DNA of 64,000 nucleotides from Hofstenia miamia (lineage: Eukaryota > Xenacoelomorpha > Acoela), in NCBI GenBank assembly GCA_004352715.1, contig SCFE01000006.1:222172-286171 (forward strand), given 5' to 3'. The translations under genes were made by a program, and so were the position numbers. Of the stretch, positions 26,401-38,400 are shown piece after piece. The notes beneath the pieces were generated by a model. It did no database searches. It was not told the origin of the DNA and worked only from the letters and a program-made list of their open reading frames with translations. Numbering within the stretch: position 1 is the first letter of the stretch; each line of letters begins with the position of its first letter.

Positions 26401-29400
26401 CCTCTCTGTTGGGCCACTGCTTCCTCCTTCCTCTTGGCATCGTGGATACAAAACTCCATAGTATTAATTCTAATATTCTGTAACCAAGTTAGAGTGAATA
26501 TATTTTAGTTGGAATATATAAAATACTAACGCCATTCTATTTAAAACTTCAATTGAAAAGTGTGAAACTAGTTCATATGAGGAAAACTATGATAAATTTA
26601 TTGAACTTTGCGGGGATATGGCACCCCTAAATCTCAAATGCAAGCCACGGGCCTGACCGCAATTCACTAAGGGGAGTTCTACTGCATTAAAGAGCTGAAA
26701 AATATATGAGAAAATACTTGACTAAAAAAGACCAAATATGTGCTTAAATTCTAAAAATATGTGACAAAAATAAGACAAAATGGTACAAATTAGCCCTATT
26801 ACACGCGCAAAATAGAAGTTTTTTACTGTTTATCTGTTACCCCCGTCGCACACTGCCGTTAAGTTAAGTTAATTGCTAAATTAAGATTCAGATAATCCCA
26901 TCGCACACTGCCGTTAAGTTAACCGTAACTTAAGCCTTAACGGCAGTGTGCGACGGAATTTCTTAAGTTAAGGCTAACCGCAACGCGAACCGTAACGTTT
27001 TTTCTAGAGTTAAGTTAAGTTTACCTTAACGGCAGTGTGCGACGGTTTCGTTAAGTTACGGTTTTTTGTTGACTGATTTTGACAATATTTAGATAGAATT
27101 TGTATATGCAGTAATAAATTGGCATAAACAAACAGTGAAAATTAACATGCCAATCAGGTGACGATTGTATTGTAATTGAGTAGCGTCAATAACATATGCC
27201 CGCGTTTAATAAAAACAATGCGATTAGAGCAACCAGTGATTTCATTAGTTAAAATAACGATGGTTCACTCACACTGCACGTGCAAATATTGTTTCAAAAC
27301 ATGAATTTTTTAGGATAAAATAGCTGGCTTTAAATGTTTTCGATGTTTTTTGAATCGAATGAAGTATTTTTTGTAGTATACATTATGAGACAGTCATTTT
27401 TAACAAATGTTGAATATATTCAACATTGTATACTAAATACAACATAATTGTTTAGATGATTACATAACTTATAATAATTATTCAAACATCATCTGTTATA
27501 TACGAAATAATTTGGATTAAATTAAGTTTGCAAAATTTGAAAAATCAAACAGTAATAAATAGATAAATTGCTAAGTTAACCAATATTATAATATCATTTT
27601 TTACATCGTGCACTTTATTCATTAATTTTATTATATAAATATAATGTAATCAAGCATCTGCTTGTCTTCAATTTAATCATACATGTAAAATCTAATTAGC
27701 CGTGGAAAGGAGGGTATTCTTATGCTGAAAACAAATGCATTAGGGTTTGCATAATAAAAATACACCTTACAGCATTCTTGCAATCATCTTGTATTTGATA
27801 AAATCTGTGCAAATATTCAACGCCCCTATGACTAGATTATCTATACACCATTTAATATAATTATTATTTCTTTGGTGTGGTGAAAATCAATTGAAATATT
27901 ATTTACATTTAATACCGTGTAATTATTTTGAGTCTCACCTGTTGCAAGATATCTTAAATTGCCAGGCGCATATCTAGTTCAATAGGTTTACGAAAGTTTG
28001 TCAACCTTTTTGAAATCAGCGGCTGAATAATTCTATAAAGATATTCAAATTCCACTGCGGAAATATGCAAATAATTCCTAAACCTGTAGGATCAAATTGT
28101 TTTAAAAGTCTAAAAGTAGGTTCTTCTTCCTCTCTTAAGGCCAAATATGGATTTATCCAACGTTTCCGAGTTATTTCAGTTTCTTCTTCAGTGAGCATTA
28201 TTGCAAACATGGTGAAACTAGCTTGGCTTAATATTGCAGCTCCTTGAAATTTGCGTTCCATTTTATGAAATATTGAAAAACAGCTTACTAATCCATTAAA
28301 ACAATATTGTTATCCTATTGAACAAGATTTATTTTTTTTATTTTTGAATATGCAGTTGTGTACACAATTGCAATTTATAAAAATATGTTAACAAAACGGT
28401 ACCAGTTCACTAGTGAATTAAAATATTTATTCCTACAAAATAGGCAGGCATTGTGTTTTTGCAATTATGAGATTGTTTACAAACCTTAACTTAACGGCAG
28501 TGTGCGACCCCCTCTTGATCGTCGCACACTGCCGTTAAGGTAAACCTTAACTTAACGAGAACGTACACCTCAATTTTAACCGTAACTTAAGAAATACCGT
28601 CGCACACTGCCGTTAAGGCTTAAGTTAAGGTTACCGTAACGGCAGTGTGCGACGGGCCTTAGGCTGTGTTGCTTGTCTGTAAACATGTCACTATATCCCG
28701 AAAAAGAACAATGCAGTATGACTGCGATGTATTGGGTTGCCATAAGCTAGTGGAGCCATCTGTTGAGTTCTTCTTTGTTCTATGCACTAATCGTATTTGT
28801 GACATTCAATCATTCTTACATAACACTAACAAACTTGCTTCTTCCGACATTATGCACAGTGAACGTTTTTTACCTCGCCGAGAGCAATTCAGGTGAGCCT
28901 TGAATCATAATTGACTTCTCAAATCTAGTAATGGCATCTTTAAAAATAGCAGTATTCCTTATTGATAGTGTTCAAGCCTGCACAACCTCTGGTGAATTTA
29001 GCAAAATTTTCCCAGTGCAACAGTTTTGACGTTACTTGATTAAGATGGAGGCACCATTCTTGGAAATTTATTACTTCATATCCATTAAAACCCCGAAATA
29101 TGTGATTACATAGAAACAAATATTTATTTAGGATTTTGGCCAAAATATGTTAAGTATACAAAATGTTTTTAAATAACTTTCCGCTTCTTAATTATTATTA
29201 TGCAGGAAAAATATGCGAATGTCAAATATTTGTTTAAAAATATCATTAGCCATGGTAAAAACATGATGTACTTGAGCTTGGCTTTCAAATTCTAATTGCT
29301 TAGTGCATGCATATCTCGCATGATAGGGGCCTTGTTATCAATATTTATCCATTTTGCTAATCGGTCATATAATATTAAGGCTCTGCATGAAACGCAATTA

Positions 29401-32400
29401 ATTGGCTCCAATGGAGACATTTATTAACGTTCTTTGCTTCTTCTACGAATTATCCACTTTTACTCTACGAAATTTTGTCAAAAGAAAAATAAGCTGAGGT
29501 GAGCCAAGGCGACGTGGTGGTTTGAGGTCGAATTTACCAAAATGAGGCTTTAAGACACCTCACTCACCGGGCAACATTTAAAAAATTGTTTTAGGAATTA
29601 AATGCAAATAATTTGTAATTTTAAACATCTCTACAACCATCGAATCCTTTTGCTTCAAATATTATTCATATAATTCATAGTAAACAAACAATTTAAAATC
29701 AATTATTTGACGATCATTTAAGCTTCAGATTAAAAAGATTGATTGCTAGGGATGCATATGAATTTCTACTTTGAGATACAGCGTTTCTAAACGTTTCTTT
29801 TGCAATATAATATAATTTCTTCGATAAAACATTTAGGTAGCCCTTTAGTCTCTACTTGCTTTAAAACAAATGCGATGGTAGAGCTTCAGAAGTGAAAGAA
29901 ATTTGTTGTGTTTCTTATATTGATTATCTGAGGGAAATTTCCGCTTTAGCTATATTTATTGCGTCATTATAATTTTTGGTAGTGGAAATTGCTAGCCCTC
30001 ATTAAAGTAGGCATTGTGTGAGCTAATTATAGAAATTGCGGGGCAGAAAGTATCCTTAAAAATCAAATATTTACTATTTGTGGTTGTTTATCAGATCAAT
30101 TCATTGTGATATCTTTTTTTGTTGTCATCAATTGAAAGGCTCTTCATTTAACACCTGTTGCTTTCTAGAATGAATGCCCGTCATCTCCAGGAATTATATG
30201 ATATGGAATCAGAAATGAATTCAAGCATAAAAGCCTTAGAAGTCATGAGAGAAAAAGAAAAAATCGAACATGAAACTGCAAAGCGTTTAGATACTATTCG
30301 CTTAGAAGCTTTAGCAGATGCTTACAGTCAGCTTGAAGAAAAATACACCAAAGTTCTTAAAGACAAAAACGAAGTCGAACGCGAGCTAAAAGCTCAGATC
30401 AGTGAGCTGGGTACTGAAAATACCAACCTGAAGGTAAAGCCTCAATAAATTTATAACAGTAAATATCAAATACTTAATATGGAATTCCCGGTGCTTTTGA
30501 TAGAATTGATTATTAAATGTAAACTTGGAAAATTTAGAAAAATATATTGGAGGCTCAATCGAGTGTACTTCTTTTAAGAGAGGAAATGAGCAAAATGCAG
30601 GAAATGCTGAAGTCTCAGCAGAGAGAAGCTGAAAGGGAAAGATTAAATGTAGTTCAATACAATGAAGACATAGAATCCTTCTCGGAACAGTTAATCACGC
30701 TCCAAACTGCAAACCGAAGACTTCAAGAATCGAGTAATGAATTACGAACAGCCCTAATTCGAAATAGGGCCTACATGCGCTCCTACCACCAACATCATGC
30801 ATTTGCGTATGTTATTTTTATATTATTTCTTATGTATCTAAAAAGACTAAAAAGAAGCGTAATTGTGCTAATTAAAAATGCTGCCACAACGTAGGGTATG
30901 AAAACTGTAATCGCAGAATAATTGGAATTGCTAAAACTGATCGAAAAAAGAATGCAAAATGTGATTTGAGAACATTTTTGAAGTGAATTTAATAGTAGTC
31001 AAAATATTTTTTAAACATTCAAAAAATATTCGTCAAAAACTTGCTCAGAATTGGCATTGGTATTTACACAATTTCGGAAATTTAAGTTGCTATATCCATA
31101 AATTATGACTGCGAATTCAAAGGTTTGTGCTAAACCAAAGCTTGTTGTAACCATGGTTTGGAGATATAATCTAGGAAAAATAATATGATACCACAAAATA
31201 TCTTGCCCACAGGCCAGTATTTGATATAACGAGTTGCTTTAACTAAAAATTTTCCAAGCACTTTTACAATCGGTGATGGCTTCTCTTTAAAATTTTAAGC
31301 GCTCATGACTCATAAGTTCATAAAGATATCTAAAATCTGAAAACATCGCACGATGTAATTTTGTCTCTCATTAATATGGCGTTCAATTGCGGCCGTCTTG
31401 ATCCGTTAAGGCGCGATTTTACAAAATCTGTACCTGTAACTAATGTTGTTAATCACCACTCGTTTTAAGAAAAATCCATGACTGAGTATTACCAATGCCA
31501 ATATTTAACTAAGCAGAAAATTACTGATGTTAATCGCCATTTGACTGCAGAGGGAACCAAGACGTTAAATATTAAAAATCGAAGTCTATGTTTCCGGACG
31601 GGCTCGATCCGCTCTAAACTCATATCACCACTCTCTAATGCCGAGGGGGTCGAGGTGTTCGGGCTCCCTTTAAAATAAAGAAATTCAACTAAAATGGTGC
31701 AATAAAATTTGCATACAGAAATTCTTAAGTACCCTATTTTTGCATTATATTTTAAATTTTGTTTTACCTTAATCCTCTAATAATATTTCTGTATCTACTC
31801 ATTTTAAGTGCATCTATATCAGATATTTCATTCCATTTAGAACTATTCAAAATGTTTGTTTTCACAAAATTGATATTTTCCAATGTTTCCCAATGCTGAT
31901 TCTGCCATCTTGTTTTTTTGACTTAAATTACAAAACAAAAATTATGATTACTATCATTTCAAAAGAGTGTGTAATATCACCTAAACGTGTGGTCGATTTT
32001 GCAAATAGGAAACTAACCATATTTATTGAAAGATTTGCTAACCTCCAATTTTTGGTTTGAATTTTATATCAGGTTAAATTTCTGTGCCTGGCAAGTTTCA
32101 TTTCAGGCTTGTTTAATATAGAATTTTGTATTGTCAATAGAGTAATGTTTTATTTTGCAAACTAAATTTTCATAGTCAAACTTCAACTTATTACATTCAT
32201 TAAGCAGATGCTCCAAATCAACAAAAGAGCTTAAGGGCCTGTAATTTACTATTTGTTTAAACAATATCAGCATATTGTTTTAACATGTTGGATGATTAAT
32301 AATATATTTAAAGTTAACTTATTTACTTAAACTTTTTAATTTATACATGCAGTTCATTATCAACAGAATCCACTGTAACAAAATGGAGTATTTTATTTAG

Positions 32401-35400
32401 ATAAGAATTCAAATTTTCTGGCTTTAGAATAAAATATATCATCCACACCTTCCTTAGCAATATTGGAAAACTTTAACCCACTAAAGAGATTTTAGAGAAA
32501 GCTAATAATTGGGTCATACCAAAAAGTTTAAGACAAAGCCATAAATGATGCCAAAACAAGTATATTTACATCAGAACGTACCACAATGGAAAAGGAACGA
32601 CGACTATACATAATAACCATCACAAGAAATATCTGATTCAAAGTTTTTATGAGCTTGTCTTTCTTTTTTTCCCAACGTTCACACGATATCTATAGTAATT
32701 GATTTTTAAGAAAATCATATAATTCATTTTCATCATCAAAATTGAATTTATTTAAAAAATTTTCAACATGGGAATGAACAAAGCAATCTTGGATATTGTA
32801 CTCAGGCTAATAAGGCGCTGTGGTTAGTTTGAGTACATTTTTATCTACCTAAAGGACAATGTCTCGCATCAGACATGAGGTCTTGTGTTATCAGATGAAT
32901 ATCATTGTTTGCCATTTCAACGATTATATGACCAGAGAACTTCACCATATTCTTCAAAAAGGTGATTTAGCAACTGTTATTCAGTGCTACAGTCTTCCTT
33001 AATAGTTCAAAAATGCCCCTTCCTGAAAAAAATACTCAAGTAACAGATATAAGCTTTGACTCAATTTGCGGCCGCCTCAATGTTTGTCACTGCTTGTAAC
33101 GTTAAGCGTGTATCACCATGCTGTAAACCAGTACCGGTTGGAACTTTTTTGCCAACAGATTGCAATTACCACCACTTTTCGTCGATGTAGACTGTTGTGC
33201 TAGTCATGCCCTCTTAAAATGGGTAATCAGACTTTTGTTGACATCACTCAGATTGTGACAAACCCTTTTAGAGGCTACAGAACGAAAGAGAAGTGACACT
33301 ATGCGTTTAACTCATCAATAGCAATGCTGACAACATTCACATCATGCACTTGCACAATCTCACCATTAATACAATCACAAGTTATCCCAAGTTGAAAAGA
33401 ATTAATTCTTAGAACTTGAGATTATCAATTGTATAATTCATTTCAATGTTAGCTGTGTTGCACAGCACATTGTGAATAATGACCAGGAGTACGTGAGTAA
33501 TAACAACCACACAACATAAATAAGCCATAGTCGCAAACTTTCTGGTATGACTTATACTCCACTTATGGATATTCATTAAGAATTCATAGCGATTTAATTC
33601 ATGATAATTGACTTTATTATATAATATTGAGCCCTTCATATACTAGTTTCTTTTCTGAGTAGTTCTTGATAAGATTCAATGACACACAGATTATTTGGAA
33701 CGTGTTGAAATATTGTAGAAACATATTCATGTAGACCAGAAGAAATTCAATTTTATTCACTTGCAGGAATATTTTATTTCAACAATAATATAAATTTTTT
33801 TAGTAACACGAAGCAAATGGGATACAACGACTCGAGTGAAATCATGGAGTTTGATGAGACAGATAGCGGAAGATTTAGTCTGATAAGCAGTCCGTCAGAA
33901 AACCTTAGCATTGCAAACACGAATTTGGATGATATTCAGGATCTCGTTCAACCTTCAGACAGTGTATCTTCGGTTTCTATTGGCTCTCAAATCAATCAGT
34001 TATCTAAATCCAATACTGATCTTTCCACAACTAAATCGCCTTCAAAATTCGAAAAGCAATCCAACATTTCACTCCAAACTATTCTTAGAAAAGATAGTGT
34101 TTTCAAAAAAACGGAAAATCCTAAACTGCAATCAAAAGTCGAGGATGAAGAATTTGAGGTACACTCAAAACGTGTATGTATTATTACTGAGAACCTACCA
34201 TATTTAAGTTTGGAATTTTGAAAGTGGTTCAGTTTTAAGGTTTTACAAATAATTCATTGGTTTTGTAAGTCATTTTTTTCTTGTAATTGATGTGTGCTTA
34301 TCTTTTCAACAATAGAAAATATAGGTTCTTAAAATCAAAGCTTAAATGCGGATACGAGTTTTTTTATAAAGTTTATCATAGAGTAAAGGAAGCACTGTAG
34401 GTCTTACAGATATAAATGATGTAATAATGATCCCTAATCCAAAATTTGTTGAGTTTATTCCTAAGTTTGACTTCTCCCTGATTGAAATTTAACAACTGAA
34501 TCATTTCTTTTATTCTCCAACGCAATCTGGACTTACTGGATTTCTCATTTAGCATATCGAGATTTCAGAAGCCTTTGCAACTGCATTACCAGTTGAAGTA
34601 TTGGAACGAACATATCGTGTGGCCATGGCAGGTGATGCATCAGTAGGTAAAAGCAGTTTTGTTCTTCATTTGTGTACAGGTGCATTCCCAAAGTCAACTT
34701 CTGCAACTCTCGGATTTGATTTTTATACAAAGAAAATAATGCGAAGCAACAAACAGATTAATCTTCAGTTATGGGACACAGCAGGACAAGAAAGATTCAG
34801 ATCGGTTGTTAAATCATATTTCAGGTAAAGTTTATTTAAGTGTTTGTTACTTAAAATTTATTTCTGGTGTACCTCAAAAATCAATTTTGGGCTACTTCTC
34901 TTCCCTATATTCATCAATGATTTTATTCGGCACGTTTCCTACTCTAATTCTAATTGTGTGCTATTTGCTTATGACACTCGCATTTTGTTTTCTGCTCCGA
35001 TTCCTTGGCACTTACGACTCCAATCCTGCATATAATTCTCGCTGTTCATCATATATCTTGTTTTATCTCACTTGCATTGATAAAGTAACTTGTCCTCATA
35101 ATTATTTCTATTTAAATACTTTCTCTTGCTAACTTCATTATCTCAATTCTAGTCTAACCCTCAAATTTTTAAAAATCAACTCCTTACATTAATTTCTTCT
35201 TCTTTATCTAAACTTGATCTTCAAAATTAATGAGATTTTTTTCCATTCTGCACCGCTGCTCCTGTCACTCGTTTCTTTGATTTTTCTCTATAAATATATT
35301 TTAAGTTTATCTTATTACACCACTTTGTTGGTTCAATACATTTTTATAATTATAAATATAATTATAATTGTAAATAACTAAAATATTAGCTTTCTTTCGA

Positions 35401-38400
35401 TCAGTTTAATATAATTTTGATTTGAACCACAAATGAAATAAAAGAAACTTCTCTATCTTGTGTTGCGCTCACATTTTTGATACTTTTATTCGTAACATAC
35501 ACATTTTCACTAAATTGTACCAATTAAATTAGAAATGAATCAAACCAGAACCGATTTGCTATAAAATTTTGTATTCTTCGAAATACACTGGGAAATAATT
35601 CCTTCAAACTCTAGTTAATTAAATGCAACCAGTCCACATATTGCTAAGAAATAAAGTTTATTTAATTTCAAACTGTACAAAATATTCATCAAAGCTGGAA
35701 AATATGCCATACGTAGCCTCCTACATTCGATGAACTTTTTATACAAATTTAATTCTCAACATGTTCTTAGAAATGTCTACTATGAAATTTGGAATTAGTT
35801 TAACTGTGCTTTTAAGCTTAATTCAAATTTAAGTTGATAGTGGTCGAAGGGCTTACATAGCGCTGAGTAGTTTAAGTGATAGTGAAATCATAAAAAACAA
35901 TGCTACATTCGTTCACTCACTCAACGATCAAGAGCTTAATACAGGTGTTCCAGAATGAATTTAAGGATACAAGGATTTTTTTCAAATTTTTAAAAATTCT
36001 TTCTAAACATTTATTCCAAGATTTATTGCAGAATGTGCTGCAATGTAATAGTAAACACTTGTGCTAAAAATTATTCAAGTGTCGAAAGCTTAAATGCATT
36101 AAATAGTTCCAATGAAAACTCCGATTTTTAAGTAACTCTTAAAGTTTTTCCATACATTAATGTTCAGAGAATCAGGAGATTTAGGGCTTATGAGAGCTGC
36201 AACTAATTTCAGCTTTTTGTGAGATATACCCCAAGCCATGATGCGGCGCAATTGATTCACTCCGTCCTTTCTCAGTCACTCCTGTACTTGGAAAAATGAT
36301 GGAGCACTTAATATTTAAATTCCACTTGAAAGATGCTTATTACTTGCATATTGATCTCTTCCAGTATGGTTTTCGAAAAATGGGGTCTACGACTGGTCTT
36401 ATAATTGGTGTTCATAATCTTCTGCATCAAAAGAAAAATGATTATGTTCGCATTATGCCAGATGATATTTTGAAAGCCTTCGTCAGAGTGGAACATTCAC
36501 AAGTTATTGGTGCACTTAGAAACTATCCTGAATTGACCATCGTATTTCCAACTGGTGTCCTTATTTTCTTACTAACCGGCGACATTGAGTTGTTCTAAGT
36601 GGGAAGTTATCGTATTAGAAGTAAATAAATCTTGGCGTGACTCGAGGATTTGTGAACGGTCCCTATTTATTTTAACTTAGCTATAAATGAACTCCGAATA
36701 TCTTCAGAACTGTCGTCGAATAATTTTCTCCAAAAAAATTGCTGATGGCAATTATTTTTTGTGTTTTGGACGTAATCTACAGGATGATGCTAGAGCTGTT
36801 TCAGAATTTATTATGCACTGGTATACTCAACACAAATTTATTGTGAATAAAGATAAATCAAAAGAAATAATCGTAAAGCTAAAAAATACAAGTATCATTT
36901 CATCAGCATGTAAATCTGGTTTTGAACTATCAAAGGAGATAACAATTTTAGACTTAATGGTTACTTGTTACATTCAGAAAGTTGTTACTAAAGTTACACA
37001 GCTTTACTCGTTAAATTAAGAAGACATGGATGTTGTCATTTATAGCATCAATATGCTTATGAAGCACTGATAAAAAGTAAAATTACATAAAGTCTAGAGG
37101 CGTATGCAGCAGCCCCCCCCCAAATCTGCCTCTCCGTATTGATATGACACAGGAAAAAGCTAATCAATTTGGCATAGTTACAATTACACAGATAACAGGC
37201 TTAATGACGTCAGAGGTCGATGGTTTCTTAGTACCCACTTGTGCAAGTAATATCAGACCTTCTTATTTTCAACCTAAATCTCAGAGAATTGTTGAGTAAA
37301 ATACATTTTATTGGAAAAATAAATACCGATAGAGAATGGCTTGTTTTTCGGTTTCGTCCAAAGACTACTATTAGTAGTCTGTGATTTTATCAAACCAAAA
37401 AATCAGTTTAAATATCAACCAAGAATTAAATAATTTGGCTATAATCAGATAAATTGATTACCATCTAAATGAAATTCAATATGCATCACTATCTTGTGGT
37501 TAATTTTGTCTCGGGCACTTCATATTTTGTTTTTAAAGCATAAAAATCCGTAGTATAAAGTTTACACAATTCATCAATGCACTGTAGTCAGGCATAGTAA
37601 TTGCCGCTATTTTGGTGGTCTCGTATTACACATACACATGAGGGTCACTGTATGCACTATGCATTATACACAATGGTCAATTGACCTAATCAACCTAATG
37701 TGTTAGTAGAACCATTTTTCAGCATACAACTTTATAATTTTAATTCACTAATGTATTCCTTGAAATCCCAAAATATATATATCAAAATACATTTTTAGCA
37801 TTAAAAATTCTTACCTTGGGAGATTCGATGAACTTTCTCAGGGAATATGGCCTTATTGGGTTGAAATTTTTACATTGTATGAAAGCGAAAAGGATAATAT
37901 GGATGATAGATGGCAAAAATACATTTTCCAAAACCAGAACAGACAGGAGATCTTTAACTCTTGTGGGCTCGTACTACATACGGTCTCGTATTCCCTACAC
38001 CTACCTTACTATGAGAAATTAAATATAAAACTTAATTTAGTATAAATATTCATATAGTATTATTAATAATATCACTTTAAATATTATTTAAACTTTCAAT
38101 AGAAATTTGTAATCGATTCATTTCTTTCAACTGCTACGGTATATCTCTTATGAAAATACGATATATATTCAATCGAGGTTAATGAAATATTTAAGTCCTC
38201 GTGTAACTTCAGTAACACCATGTAGTTTGGATTACATTTAAGTGAATTGGAAATGAGGTATTGGCAAGTAAAAGTTTATTATAATAGTATGAACAAGGAT
38301 TTCTTGCCAATAACAAAGAAAAGAGTGTTTAAAATAGTAAGTGCCCAGTACGAAATTTGAGCTTCTATCAAGGCTGTGCCTAATATTTTATCTTTAATTA

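Larger units (their letters stand above)
23861..30168 (+). other. RASEF-like intron 3 (6.3 kb)
   Basis: Contains the nested MITE pair (25921-26684) and a Harbinger element (26840-28658). The flanking stretches 23861-25920 and 28662-30168 are AT-rich with no recognisable gene or repeat. Confidence 0.8.

Noticed and set aside
26897-26957. Perfect hairpin considered as a miRNA precursor
   Set aside because: The arms are the Harbinger terminal motif found eight times in the element, so transposon structure explains it.
28065-28247. Plus ORF of 60 codons
   Set aside because: Shadow of the HARBI1-like fragment on the minus strand.
31380-31680. GC-richer patch with GCGGCCG and GGGCTCG words, considered as a tRNA or promoter
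   Set aside because: No cloverleaf or B-box could be found, and it lies within an intron; left unexplained.
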